Origin: Streptomyces sp. NBC_01217
Lineage (GTDB): Bacteria; Actinomycetota; Actinomycetes; Streptomycetales; Streptomycetaceae
Assembly: GCF_035994185.1 (NCBI RefSeq)
Contig: NZ_CP108538.1
Location: 8,621,501 to 8,685,500, forward strand
Direction of reading: 5' to 3'
DNA length: 64,000 nucleotides
A program made the position numbers and the translations under genes. The notes under the pieces are model-generated. The model did not search any database. It worked only from the letters and a program-made list of their open reading frames with translations, and was not told the DNA's origin. This document shows, in pieces, positions 1-9,819 of this stretch. The stretch's first letter is position 1, and each line of letters begins with the position of its first letter.

Positions 1-21
1 GGAAGCCGAGGTCTCCTCGAA

Positions 22-1749
22 ATGAGCACGCTCCCCGCCCTGGCCCGGAGCCGGGTCCGTTCCCTCCTGCCTGCCCGCGCCGACTTCGCGGTCATGGCGC
101 GCAACCCGCGCCGCGATCTGCTCGCCGGGCTCACGGTGGCGATCGTCGCACTGCCGCTCGCGCTGGGATTCGGAGTGTCCTCCGGGCTCGGCGCCGAGGC
201 CGGGCTGGCGACCGCCGTGGTCGCGGGCGCGCTGGCCGCACTGTTCGGTGGTTCGAATCTCCAGGTCTCCGGCCCCACCGGCGCGATGACGGTGGTGCTG
301 GTGCCGATCGTCGCCCAGTACGGGCCCGGGGGCGTACTCACGGTCGGTCTGATGGCCGGCCTTCTGCTGATCCTCCTCGCGCTGCTGCGGGCCGGCCGGT
401 ACATGCAGTACGTCCCCGCACCGGTGGTGGAGGGCTTCACGCTCGGTATCGCCTGCGTGATCGGCCTTCAGCAGATCCCCAACGCCCTCGGGGTGGCCAA
501 GCCGGAGGGCGAGAAGATCCTCGTGGTCTCCTGGCGGGCCGTCGAGGCGTTCGTCCGGGCACCGAACTGGACCGCCCTCGCGCTCGCGGTCGGCGTTGCC
601 GCCGTGATGCTGCTGGGCGCGCGTCTGCGGCCCGGCATCCCGTTCTCGATCGTCGCGGTGATCGCCGCGACGCTCATCGCCCAGCTGTTCCACCTGGACG
701 CGGCGGCCCCGATCGGGGACCTGCCGTCCGGGCTGCCCGCCCCTTCGCTGGCCTTCGTCGATCTCTCGTCGCTGGGAAGCCTGCTCGCCCCCGCGGTGGC
801 CGTGGCCGCGCTCGCGGCACTGGAGTCGCTGCTGTCGGCCACCGTCGCCGACGGCATGACGGTCGGCCAGAAGCACGACCCGGACAAGGAACTCTTCGGG
901 CAGGGCATCGCGAATCTGGCCGCCCCGCTGTTCGGCGGCGTCCCGGCCACCGCCGCGATCGCACGTACCGCGGTCAACGTGCGTACCGGCGCGGGTTCCA
1001 GGCTCGCCGCACTGGTGCACGCCGCGGTCCTGGCGGTGATCGTGTTCGCTGCCGCCCCGATCGTGGCGAGGATTCCCCTCGCCGCTCTGGCGGGAGTCCT
1101 GCTGGCCACCGCGATCCGCATGGTCGAGGTCGGCGCGCTGCGCGCGATGGTCAAGGCCACCCGCTCCGACGCCGTCGTACTGGTGATGACCGCGATCGCC
1201 ACCCTCGCCCTCGACCTCGTCTACGCGGTGATCATCGGCCTGGCGGTGGCGGGCGCTCTGGCACTGCGGGCGGTGGCGAAGCAGGCCAGGCTGGACCAGG
1301 TGTCGTTCCGTCCGGACCTGCCCGGTGAGCACAGCGACGAGGAACACGCGCTGCTGGCCGAGCACATCGTCGCGTACCGGATCGACGGACCGCTGTTCTT
1401 CGCCGGCGCGCACCGCTTTCTGCTGGAGCTGAGCGAGGTCTCCGACGTGCGGGTCGTGATCCTGCGGATGTCCCGTGTCTCGACCATGGACGCGACGGGC
1501 GCACTGGTCCTCAAGGACGCCGTGCAGAAGCTGAACCGACGAGGCATCGCCGTCATGACGTCGGGGATACGGCCGGGTCAGCGCCAGGTCCTGGACTCCG
1601 TCGGCGCACTGGATCTGCTGCGGCTTGAGGGACGCGAGTACGCCACCACGCCCGAGGCCATCGCGGGCGCGCGTGCCCACCTGCATTGCGCCGGAGTGCT
1701 GCCCGTCGTCCCGCACCGGAAGACCGCCGTCGAGGAGGCCGCCCGATGA
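22..1749 (+). CDS. SulP-family anion transporter with C-terminal STAS domain
   Basis: This 575-residue protein is a secondary anion transporter of the SulP/SLC26 family, located in the cytoplasmic membrane; family members move sulfate, bicarbonate or other anions. The N-terminal part (about residues 30-420) is a series of hydrophobic segments with the family-typical stretch GGSNLQVSGPTGAMTVV. Residues about 440-550 form a cytoplasmic STAS domain containing the MDATGA segment where phosphorylatable STAS proteins carry their conserved loop. Its stop overlaps the start of the next gene (ATGA), so the following flavin-type protein, ATPase and separate STAS protein are probably co-translated. Substrate cannot be told from sequence. 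The start at 22 has GAGG upstream, but the promoter lies outside the window. Confidence 0.9.
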   Translation: MSTLPALARSRVRSLLPARADFAVMARNPRRDLLAGLTVAIVALPLALGFGVSSGLGAEAGLATAVVAGALAALFGGSNLQVSGPTGAMTVVLVPIVAQYGPGGVLTVGLMAGLLLILLALLRAGRYMQYVPAPVVEGFTLGIACVIGLQQIPNALGVAKPEGEKILVVSWRAVEAFVRAPNWTALALAVGVAAVMLLGARLRPGIPFSIVAVIAATLIAQLFHLDAAAPIGDLPSGLPAPSLAFVDLSSLGSLLAPAVAVAALAALESLLSATVADGMTVGQKHDPDKELFGQGIANLAAPLFGGVPATAAIARTAVNVRTGAGSRLAALVHAAVLAVIVFAAAPIVARIPLAALAGVLLATAIRMVEVGALRAMVKATRSDAVVLVMTAIATLALDLVYAVIIGLAVAGALALRAVAKQARLDQVSFRPDLPGEHSDEEHALLAEHIVAYRIDGPLFFAGAHRFLLELSEVSDVRVVILRMSRVSTMDATGALVLKDAVQKLNRRGIAVMTSGIRPGQRQVLDSVGALDLLRLEGREYATTPEAIAGARAHLHCAGVLPVVPHRKTAVEEAAR

Positions 1750-2159
1750 CCGCCCCCGACGCACGGCGCATGGTCGAGGTCCCCGGCCCCGAGGCACTGT
1801 GGCTGCTCGAAGGAGCCACGCAGGGGCGCCTGGTGTACCTCCAGCGCGACACCGCCGTCGTACGCCCGGCCACCCATGTCCTGGAGTACGGCAGGCTGAT
1901 CGTGCGGGTGCCCGCGCAGGCCTCGGCGCTGCTCGGACGGGCCGCACTCACCTATCACGCGGACGAGATCCGCTCGGTGACCGGCACCGGCTGGACGGTG
2001 AGCGCCAGCGGGCCGGCCGAGGTCATCACCGACCCGGACGAGGCCGCGCACTACCGCCGCACGCTCCATGGGTGGACCCACGGGCCGCACGACACCCTTC
2101 TGCGCATCCGCCCCCAGACCGTGGCCGGCTTCCGCCTCGCCCATGCGGAGACCCAGTGA
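1746..2159 (+). CDS. pyridoxamine 5'-phosphate oxidase-like split-barrel protein
   Basis: A protein of about 137 residues of the PNPOx-like flavin/cofactor-binding split-barrel superfamily. The features visible are the short strand pattern GRLVYLQRDTAVVRPATHVLEYGRLIVRV, then a YHADEI strand and a terminal GFRLA motif, as in many small actinobacterial members. The ATG overlaps the SulP stop (ATGA) and its own stop overlaps the GTG of the next gene, so the four genes from 22 to 3021 look like one transcription unit. A second, similar protein lies at 11348-11854. Such proteins are common among hypoxia-regulated genes of actinobacteria; a specific substrate is not assignable. Confidence 0.75.
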   Translation: MTAPDARRMVEVPGPEALWLLEGATQGRLVYLQRDTAVVRPATHVLEYGRLIVRVPAQASALLGRAALTYHADEIRSVTGTGWTVSASGPAEVITDPDEAAHYRRTLHGWTHGPHDTLLRIRPQTVAGFRLAHAETQ

Positions 2160-2611
2160 CAACGCAGCTCGACACCCTCCCTTACCGGCATGTGCTGACC
2201 GTCCCCGCCATGGGGTCCGCGGTGCGGATAGCGCGCGAGACCACTGAGCAGGTGCTGAGCGAATGGGGCGTCAGCCCTCGCCACCCGGTCGTGGATCCGG
2301 CACTGCTGATCGTGAGCGAACTGGTCACGAACAGCGTCCGGCACGCGGCCGTGCTCTCGCCGAACGTCACGGTGATCTACGCGGCCGGGCCCGAGGTGTT
2401 CGCGTTCGCGGTCCACGACCGCCACCCCTACCAGCCCGCCCTGTACGAATCCGGGACCGGTGCGGCCGACAGCGGGCTCGCGACGGTCGTCGAGCTCACC
2501 CTCGGCCTGCGGGGGACCGCAGTGGTGCGGCGCGACGCGGACAGCGGGGGCAAGAGCATCTGGATCACCCTTCCTCTGCAGGCCCCCGGCAGGAATGAGC
2601 ACAGCCGATGA
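2156..2611 (+). CDS. RsbW-like ATP-binding (HATPase) regulatory protein
   Basis: A 151-residue stand-alone GHKL ATPase of the type used as anti-sigma factor/serine kinase in partner-switching systems. The N-box is seen in ELVTNSVRHA (Glu and Asn for Mg-ATP), followed by a modified G1 region (VHDRHPYQPAL) and a G2-like GLATVVEL. The GTG at 2156 overlaps the upstream stop; longer in-frame ORFs run back into the previous gene and are not needed. It is followed, with a 4-base overlap, by a STAS protein, the usual antagonist partner. Inference: these two form a switch, possibly acting on the STAS domain of the SulP transporter encoded in the same unit or on a sigma factor elsewhere. Confidence 0.75.
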   Translation: MTTQLDTLPYRHVLTVPAMGSAVRIARETTEQVLSEWGVSPRHPVVDPALLIVSELVTNSVRHAAVLSPNVTVIYAAGPEVFAFAVHDRHPYQPALYESGTGAADSGLATVVELTLGLRGTAVVRRDADSGGKSIWITLPLQAPGRNEHSR

Positions 2612-3021
2612 CGATCGAATGGCGTTACTCCGCCCACCAGCACCTCGGTATCTTTTCTCTCTCCGGATACCTCGGCGCGGAAGCCGTGCCCCGGTTCCAC
2701 GGCGCGGTCGGCTGGGTCCTGGCCCGGGGCACCGGACCGGTCGTGCTCGACCTGGCCGAGTTGCGCGGCTGGTCCGTGGGCGGACAGCTCGCCGTGTCCC
2801 AGGCCGCCCGTCGGCTCGCCGATGCGGGGCGGCAGCTGGAACTCGCCTCGATTCCCGCCGACGGCTCCCTCGTCCCCGACGCCGCCCATCCTCCCGTCCC
2901 CGTCCACTGCGACCTGGCCGCCGCCCTCGCGGCGCATCAGGAGGTGGCGGAGGAAGAACGTGAGTGGCGCACCGCCGACTGGCCCGGCGTGCGAACCGCG
3001 CCGACAGAGGGCCAGATGTAA
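2608..3021 (+). CDS. STAS-domain protein (anti-sigma-antagonist-like)
   Basis: A 137-residue single-domain STAS protein. The core reads VVLDLAELRGWSVGGQLAVSQAARRL, matching the strand-loop-helix that carries the phosphorylated serine in antagonists such as RsbV; here the usual D-S-x-G is replaced by WSVGG, so phosphorylation at the classic position is uncertain. It overlaps the RsbW-like ATPase gene by 4 bases. Its acidic tail (EVAEEEREWR) is not part of the core fold. Known family behaviour is reversible binding to the partner ATPase; the actual target here is inferred only from gene order. Confidence 0.7.
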   Translation: MTIEWRYSAHQHLGIFSLSGYLGAEAVPRFHGAVGWVLARGTGPVVLDLAELRGWSVGGQLAVSQAARRLADAGRQLELASIPADGSLVPDAAHPPVPVHCDLAAALAAHQEVAEEEREWRTADWPGVRTAPTEGQM

Positions 3022-3088
3022 GAGGGACCGCCCCCAATTGCCGGTCCCTCCAAGAAATGCACCCGAAAAGAAAAAGGCAAGGAACCTC

Positions 3089-3310
3089 ATGAGCGACGTG
3101 ATCGTGAAGGACAGCAACGGGACCCCGCTGGAGGACGGCGATTCCGTCACCCTGATCAAGGACCTGAAGGTGAAGGGAACCTCCGAGACCCTCAAGCGCG
3201 GCACCTTGGTCAAGGGGATTCGCCTCACCAGCAAGGCCGACGAGGTCGAGTGCAACACCAAGAAGGTCAAGGGCCTGGTGCTGAAGACCCAGTTCCTGAA
3301 GAAGGCGTGA
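3089..3310 (+). CDS. short PhnA/YjdM-type protein
   Basis: A 73-residue protein matching the C-terminal domain of the PhnA/YjdM family (IVKDSNGTPLEDGDSVTLIKDLKVKG...). The N-terminal zinc-ribbon of full-length members (about 110 residues) is absent, as in other short actinobacterial versions, so it is probably a complete small protein. The ATG at 3089 is preceded by AAGGCAAGGA; the longer in-frame ORF back to 2822 overlaps the STAS gene and is rejected. The historical link to phosphonate use is weak for this family. It lies about 70 bases after the STAS gene and could be the last cistron of that unit. Confidence 0.75.
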   Translation: MSDVIVKDSNGTPLEDGDSVTLIKDLKVKGTSETLKRGTLVKGIRLTSKADEVECNTKKVKGLVLKTQFLKKA

Positions 3311-3634
3311 CCACCACCGCAGGCTGAGACAGGCAGGCCGGCCTCGGCGCCGCCGTCCACATGACACCACGGTGTGTGCGGCGGCCGGTCGGGCATACGC
3401 CTGCTCGGCCGCGTCCGCACGACCCCGGGCGCGGCGCATCCGCGGCCTCGCGCGCTCCGTCGGGAGGAGCGGGCGGGGGAGGGCAAAGCGAATTGATAGA
3501 GTCGAAAACCGATCAACTCTTGTCCGCTGCAGGCGGAAGCCGCGCCTGACCGGGGCGGCGCCCCTGCCGGACGCCCCGTAACCGCCGGATGCCGCGTACC
3601 GGCGCCCGGACCCGGACCCGTGGAGGCGGCGGCC
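3311..3634. other. non-coding gap upstream of the ArsR gene, with interleaved inverted repeats
   Basis: No convincing gene is seen in these 324 bases. Between 3493 and 3520 there are two interleaved dyads: TTGAT (3493-3497) with ATCAA (3512-3516), and AGAGT with ACTCT just inside and outside them. They form the only AT-rich patch in the gap and lie about 120 bases before the ArsR start. They may be the promoter/operator region of that regulator, but the arms are short. Confidence 0.3.
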
Positions 3635-3982
3635 ATGAGCACACCTCTGTACCAGCTCAAGGCCGACTTCTTCAAAACCCTCGGCCACCCGGTCCGCATC
3701 CGCGTGCTCGAACTGCTCAGCCGGCGGGAGCACGCCGTCGCCGAACTCCTGCCCGAGGTGGGCGTCGAGGCCGCGCACCTCTCCCAGCAGCTGGCCGTCC
3801 TGCGCCGCGCCAATCTGGTCGCCACCCGCAAGGAGGGCTCGACCGTCTTCTACCGCCTCACCACGCCCGAGGTCGCCGACCTGCTGACCGTGGCCCGCAG
3901 CATTCTCAGCGGCGTCCTGGCGGGCCGGGCCGAGCTCCTCGAAGATCTCAGGGCCGCCACGCCCCGTACCCGTCGGCGCTGA
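3635..3982 (+). CDS. ArsR-family transcriptional regulator without cysteines
   Basis: A 115-residue winged-helix repressor of the ArsR/SmtB class. The fold is clear: DFFKTLGHPVRIRVLELL, recognition helix in VEAAHLSQQLAVLRRANLV, then the wing TRKEGSTVFYRL. There is not a single cysteine, so the classic metal/thiol sensing sites are missing and the signal is unknown. ATG 3635 is preceded by GGAGG at 3622-3626 with 8-base spacing, which favours it over the in-frame GTG at 3620. It lies directly before the Ehr-complex operon, and a 16-bp near-palindrome typical of ArsR-class operators lies between the two (4062-4077), so it is the probable regulator of that operon. Confidence 0.85.
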   Translation: MSTPLYQLKADFFKTLGHPVRIRVLELLSRREHAVAELLPEVGVEAAHLSQQLAVLRRANLVATRKEGSTVFYRLTTPEVADLLTVARSILSGVLAGRAELLEDLRAATPRTRRR

Positions 3983-4061
3983 CCTGTTTCCAACAGGCGT
4001 TTTTCCAACAGGCGTTCGTGGTGGCGCGGTGCGCGCATTTCCCTCCTCCGGTATCTCGTAG

Positions 4062-4077
4062 TTGCTAATATTCGCAA
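4062..4077. promoter_or_regulatory. ArsR-type operator candidate upstream of the Ehr operon
   Basis: TTGCTAATATTCGCAA is a 16-bp palindrome with one mismatched pair out of eight, sitting in the only AT-rich stretch of this intergenic region. It is about 120 bases before the first Ehr gene and 80 bases after the ArsR gene. ArsR-class repressors bind short AT-rich dyads of this kind. The link to the neighbouring regulator is inference from position. Confidence 0.5.
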
Positions 4078-4196
4078 TTACTGAGTTTGTTGTATGGCGG
4101 GCGCTCGGCGCGGGCCGAACGGACGGTCGGCGCACCCGTCTCAGCAGCCTGCCGCGCCATCTCGCCGGACGGCGGCACCGCAGAAAGGGCATGAGA

Positions 4197-4679
4197 ATGA
4201 GCCTCTTGCGCAAGATCCGCGGTACGGGACGGGTGGCGGAGCCCGCCCCTCCCCGCCCGGCCGAGGAACCACCCCCGGCGGCACGGGGGTTGCGCGGATC
4301 GGTGCAGGTGCGGCATGTGGACGCGGGGTCGTGCAACGGGTGCGAGATCGAGATCGGAGCGGCGTTCGGCCCGGTGTACGACGCCGAGCGGTACGGGGCA
4401 CGCCTGGTCGCCTCGCCCCGGCACGCGGACCTCGCCCTGGTCACCGGGCCGGTCACACGGAACATGGCCGAGCCGCTGCGGCGCACCGTCGCGGCGATGC
4501 CCGAGCCCGGGCTCGTGATGGCGGTCGGCGACTGCGCGATGAACTGCGGGGAATTCGCCGGGGGTTACGGAGTCGAGGGCGCCGTCCACGAGGTCGTGTC
4601 CGTGGATGTGTCGGTGCCCGGCTGCCCACCGGGGCCGGAGAGGATCGTGGCAGCGCTGCGCACCGTGACCGGCAGGTGA
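4197..4679 (+). CDS. Ehr/group 4 hydrogenase-type small subunit (NuoB/HycG-like)
   Basis: A 160-residue protein of the complex I subunit B/hydrogenase small subunit family, a peripheral iron-sulfur subunit passing electrons to the large subunit. The four ligands of the proximal [4Fe-4S] cluster are intact: Cys46 and Cys49 in SCNGCEIE, Cys113 in GDCAMNC, and Cys143 in PGCPPGP. The C-N-G-C spacing is the hydrogenase form rather than the adjacent cysteines of NuoB. ATG 4197 is chosen because AAAGGG lies 7 bases upstream; ATG 4191 is too close to it. The first 35 residues are a Pro/Ala-rich extension. It is the first gene of a tightly overlapping six-gene operon. Confidence 0.88.
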   Translation: MSLLRKIRGTGRVAEPAPPRPAEEPPPAARGLRGSVQVRHVDAGSCNGCEIEIGAAFGPVYDAERYGARLVASPRHADLALVTGPVTRNMAEPLRRTVAAMPEPGLVMAVGDCAMNCGEFAGGYGVEGAVHEVVSVDVSVPGCPPGPERIVAALRTVTGR

Positions 4680-6699
4680 GCGTGGTCGGGCCCGCGCTGG
4701 CCGTCGCCTCGGGCGGTGCGGGCATCGCGCTGGCTGCCGGGACGTGGCTGCCGGAGCGGGCCCGGTCCACCGCGGTGGGCGTGTGTACGGCCGGGCTCGG
4801 AGCGGCCGGCCTGGTGGCCGGAGCGGCGGCGCTGCGGGGGGAGCGGTGGTCGGCACAGCTGCCCGATCTGCTGCCGCTGGCCGGTGTGCATCTCGCGGTT
4901 GACGCCCTGTCAGGACTGTTCATGGCGGTGGCGGGTGCGGTGGTGCTGGCGGTCGCCGTCTACGGGATCGGCTACGCCGCCGGGCACGGACTGTCCTCGC
5001 GCGGAGTGCAGGCGGTACTGCCCGCCTTCGCCCTGACTCTCGTTCTGGTACCGGCGGCGGGCTCGCTGTCCACGTTCCTGGTGCTGTGGGAACTGATGGC
5101 GCTGACGTCGCTGGTGCTGGTGGTGGCCGAGCATCGGGAGCGGCCCTCGGTACGGACGGCCGGGGTCTGGTACGCCGTGATGACCCACATGGGCCTGGTC
5201 CTGCTGCTCGTGGGGCTGATGTGGTTCGCCGCCGGAGCCGGGGGCGAGACCTTCGCCGCCCTGCGCGCGGGCGCGGACGGGATGTCGGCGGGCGCCCGGG
5301 ACACCGTCTTCGTCCTGGCCGGGCTCGCGTTCGCCTCGAAGGCGGGCATGGTTCCGCTGCACGCCTGGCTGCCCCGCGCACACCCGGAGGCGCCCAGCCA
5401 TGTCTCGGCCCTCATGAGCGCGGCGATGGTGAACCTGGGCGTGTACGGGATCGTGCGCGTCGGGTTCGACCTGCTGGGCGGCGGCCCCCGCTGGTGGTGG
5501 TGGCTGGTCCTGGCCACCGGAGCCGTCTCGGCGGTCTACGGAATCCTGCAGGCGGCGATGGCATCGGATCTCAAGCGGCTGCTGGCGTACTCGACATCCG
5601 AGAACCTGGGGCTGGTCCTGATCGGGGTGGGGGCGGCGGGCATGTTCAACGCGGCCGGGAACCGGCCCCTGGCGGGGCTCGCACTGGCCGCCGCCCTGCT
5701 GCACGTGGTCAACCACGCCGCGTTCAAGGCGCTGTTGTTCTGCGTGGCCGGATCGGTGCTGCATGCCACCGGACTGCGGGACCTGGACAGGCTCGGGGGA
5801 CTGCGGGCCCGGATGCCGGTGACCGCCGGGCTGTTCGCGGTGGCGGCACTCGGGGCCGTGGCACTGCCGCCCGGCAACGGATTCGTCAGCGAATGGCTGC
5901 TCCTTCAGTCGCTGATCCACGGGCTGAGCGTGCCGGGGGTGTCCACCGCGATCCTGCTGCCCCTGGCCGTCGCGACGATCGCCCTGTCCGCGGGACTGGC
6001 CGCCGCCGTCTTCGTCAAGGCGCTCGGGGTCGGCTTCTTCGCCCGGCCACGCAGCCCCCGGGCGGCCGGGGCGAAGGAGAGCCCGCCGAGCATGCTGGCA
6101 GCGATGGGTCTGCTGGCCGCGGCATGCGCGGCCCTCGCCCTGGCGCCGGGAGCGCTGGCGCCCGGCCTGTCACGTGCGACCGCCGCCGCCGGACTCGCGG
6201 GCCGGGCACCGCTGTCGGGCGGGGGACTACAGGTTCGGCTCTCCCAGGCATCCGCATCGCTGTGGCCCCTGTGGATCGCTCTCGCCCTGGCTCTCGCCCT
6301 GGCGGGGGCAGCGGGGCTGACACGCCTGATCGCCCACCGCGGGCGTCGTCGTGCCGGAGCCAGGCTGTGGGACTGCGGCGGTGGCGCACCGACGCCCCGC
6401 ATGGCCTACACCGCGACCTCGTTCGCCGAACCCCTGCAGCGGGTCTTCGACGACGTACTGGCCCCCGAACAGGATGTGAACGTGACCCCGGTGCGTGAGT
6501 CCGCCTACCTCGTGGAGCGGGTGCGCTTCCAGCGACAGGTACCCGACCGGATCGAGCACCGGCTCTACCGGCCCGTGCTGGCGGCCCTGTCGGGTGTCGG
6601 CACGGCGGCCCGTCGTCTCGCGGGCGGCAGCGTGCACCTGTATCTCGGCTACGGATTCTTCGCCCTGGTCGCCGTACTGGTGGCGCTGGCGGTGATGCA

Positions 6700-6703
<4 letters not shown>
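4676..6703 (+). CDS. HyfB/HycC-like antiporter-type membrane subunit
   Basis: A 675-residue polytopic membrane protein of the Mrp/NuoL-NuoM-NuoN antiporter family, most like HycC/HyfB of formate hydrogenlyases. The core carries FLVLWELMALTSLVLV, GLAFASKAGMVPLHAWLPRAHPEAPSHVSALMS and the lysine/histidine-bearing helices expected for proton or Na+ translocation (ASDLKRLLAYSTSENLG; LLHVVNHAAFKALLF). The C-terminal 100 residues are amphipathic (WDCGGGAPTPRMAYTATSFAEPLQRVF), as in HyfB. GTG 4676 overlaps the preceding stop. GTG 4682 is a possible alternative, while the longer ORF from 4094 runs through the small-subunit gene and is rejected. Role: ion pumping coupled to electron transfer. Confidence 0.88.
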
Positions 6704-7653
<950 letters not shown>

Positions 7654-7660
7654 GGAGACC

Positions 7661-8320
7661 ATGAGCGACAGCACGTACACCCAACTGCTCGACCTGGCCT
7701 GTGGAGCGTTCCTCCTGGCGGCCGTGGTGGTGCTCTGGCGGCGTGACCTCGCCTCCATCGTGCGCGTCTTCGCCTTTCAGGGCCTGGCCCTCATGGCCAT
7801 CGCCACCCTGCTCGGCCTGCACGAACACCGATGGGACCTGCTCGCCGTCGCGGCCGGTATCGGTGTGCTGCGCGCCGGGGTACTGCCCTTCCTCATGCGG
7901 CGGGCACTCGCAGCCAGCGGCGAGACCCGCGAGACCCAGCCCCTGGTCAACGTGGCGGCCTCGCTGCTGACGGCGGCGGCCCTGACCCTGCTCGCCTACG
8001 CGGTCTCCCGCCCGCTGGTCGAACTCGACCCGTCCCCGGCGACCCGGGCCCTGCCGGTGGGACTGGCCGTGGTCCTCATCGGCTTCTTCATCCTGGTCAC
8101 CCGGCGCCGCGCCCTGTCCCAGGTCGTCGGGTTCCTGCTGCTGGACAACGGCATCACCGCGGTGGCCTTCCTCGCCGCGTCCGGGGTGCCGCTGATCGTC
8201 GAACTCGGCGTCTCCTTCGACGTCCTGCTCGCGGTGCTGGTCCTGCACATCCTCACCACCCGGATGCGGGCGGCCTTCGGCCGTACCGACATCGACGACC
8301 TGCGGGAGCTGCGCGACTGA
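7661..8320 (+). CDS. HyfE-like membrane subunit
   Basis: A 219-residue membrane protein with about seven hydrophobic segments that matches HyfE, the NuoK/MrpC-like subunit of hydrogenase 4 type complexes (HyfE is 216 residues). Segments such as DLLAVAAGIGVLRAGVLPFLM and VGFLLLDNGITAVAFLAASGVPLIVELGVSFDVLLAVLVL are typical. Its presence separates this operon from Hyc-type formate hydrogenlyase, which lacks HyfE/HyfF. GAGGAG precedes the start, and its stop shares one base with the next start. Confidence 0.85.
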   Translation: MSDSTYTQLLDLACGAFLLAAVVVLWRRDLASIVRVFAFQGLALMAIATLLGLHEHRWDLLAVAAGIGVLRAGVLPFLMRRALAASGETRETQPLVNVAASLLTAAALTLLAYAVSRPLVELDPSPATRALPVGLAVVLIGFFILVTRRRALSQVVGFLLLDNGITAVAFLAASGVPLIVELGVSFDVLLAVLVLHILTTRMRAAFGRTDIDDLRELRD

Positions 8321-9816
8321 TGACCCCCGCCACCACCACCGCCGTTCTGACGGCCCCGATCGTCGTGCCGCTGGCCGTCGCATGCCTCTACGCGGGCGCC
8401 CGCCGACGGGGCCTCACCGCATGGGCCGGACTCCTGTCCCCGGCCGCGATCCTGGCCTGCGGCAGCGTGCTGGCCGCCACCGTTCCCGACGGCGGACCGG
8501 TCACCATCGACGGCTCGCTGCTGCGCGCCGACGCGCTGACGGCATGGATGCTGCTGGTCGTCGGCGCGGTGGCCGCCCTCGCGTGCGCCGCGGGCCCCGC
8601 GTATCTGGCGCACGAGCGGGCCGCGGGGCACGGCGGCCGGGGCGCGGCCCGGCAGTACAACGCACTGGTGCACGGCTTCCTCGCCGCGATGTGCGCGGCT
8701 GTCCTGGCCGCCAACCTCGGTGTGCTGTGGGTCGCCATCGAGGCCACCACGATCGTCACCGCGTTCCTGGTGGGACACCGCCGCACCCGCGCCTCGGTCG
8801 AGGCGGCCTGGAAGTACGTCGTCATCTGCTCGGCCGGCATCGCTCTGGCGTTCCTGGGCACCGTGCTGATCTACTACGCCGCCCGGCAGGCGGGCGTCTC
8901 GGAGGCATGGGCCCTGGACTGGCCCACCCTGGTGGCGCGGGCGGACCGCCTCGACCCGGACGTCACCCGGCTCGGCATGGCCCTGGTCGTCCTCGGCTTC
9001 GGCGCCAAGGCCGGACTCGTCCCCCTGCACGCCTGGCTCCCCGACGCCCACAGCCAGGCCCCCGCCCCCGTCTCCGCCCTGATGTCCGGGGTGCTGCTCG
9101 CGGTCTCCTTCACCGCGGTCCTGCGCTACAAGGTGATCGCCGACGCGGCCATTGGCCACGGCTTCACCCGCGCCCTGCTCACCGGAGCGGCGCTGCTGAC
9201 CCTGGCACTGGCCGCCGCCGTGCTCCTCGGACAGCGCGACTACAAACGCATGCTGGCCTACTCCAGCATGGAACACATGGCACTGATCGCCCTCGGCGGT
9301 GCCATCGGCAGCCCCCTGGCCATCGCGGCCGTCCTGCTGCACATTGCCGGGCACGGCCTGGCCAAGACCGTCGCGTTCACCTCGTCCGGCCACATCCTGC
9401 ATCTGCGGCGAACCACCCGCATCGGCCGGGTCCGCGGCCTGCTCGCCCGCGCCCCCGGCCTCGGCGCAGTGTTCGGCCTGGCGACGCTGGCCCTGCTCGC
9501 CCTGCCCCCGTTCAGTCTCTTCGCCTCCGAACTGGGCATCGCCCGCGCCGGGTTCGCCGCCGGAATGGGCTGGCCCACCGCCCTCGCACTGGGCCTGGTC
9601 CTCGTCGCGTTCGCCGCCCTGTCCTCCCGTACCGCCCGCATGCTCCTCGGGCCCGCCCCCGACGCGCCCGGTACCCCCGCCGTCCCGAAACGGCTCGGCA
9701 CCACGGCAGCCCTTCCGCTGGTCACCGGACTGCTCGCGTGCGCGGCCCTGGGCATCACCACCGGACCGCTGACCCGCCTCCTGTCCGACGCCGCCGCGAT
9801 CATCGGAGGGCACTGA
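8320..9816 (+). CDS. HyfF-like antiporter-type membrane subunit
   Basis: A 498-residue second antiporter-like subunit (NuoL/M/N fold), matching HyfF. The translocation helices are evident: WVAIEATTIVTAFLVGHRR, GFGAKAGLVPLHAWLPDAHSQAPAPVSALMSG and RDYKRMLAYSSMEHMALIALGG, with HIAGHGLAKTVAF as the histidine-bearing helix. ATG 8320 uses the last base of the upstream TGA; a longer ORF back to 7831 only reads through HyfE in another frame. Two antiporter-like subunits in one complex suggest more than one ion translocated per turnover. Confidence 0.88.
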   Translation: MTPATTTAVLTAPIVVPLAVACLYAGARRRGLTAWAGLLSPAAILACGSVLAATVPDGGPVTIDGSLLRADALTAWMLLVVGAVAALACAAGPAYLAHERAAGHGGRGAARQYNALVHGFLAAMCAAVLAANLGVLWVAIEATTIVTAFLVGHRRTRASVEAAWKYVVICSAGIALAFLGTVLIYYAARQAGVSEAWALDWPTLVARADRLDPDVTRLGMALVVLGFGAKAGLVPLHAWLPDAHSQAPAPVSALMSGVLLAVSFTAVLRYKVIADAAIGHGFTRALLTGAALLTLALAAAVLLGQRDYKRMLAYSSMEHMALIALGGAIGSPLAIAAVLLHIAGHGLAKTVAFTSSGHILHLRRTTRIGRVRGLLARAPGLGAVFGLATLALLALPPFSLFASELGIARAGFAAGMGWPTALALGLVLVAFAALSSRTARMLLGPAPDAPGTPAVPKRLGTTAALPLVTGLLACAALGITTGPLTRLLSDAAAIIGGH

Positions 9817-9819
9817 CCC

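Noticed and set aside
2051..4486. An 811-residue open frame on the minus strand
   Set aside because: It is Arg/Pro/Gly-rich, has no family motif and lies antisense to five well-supported genes; it arises from GC codon bias.
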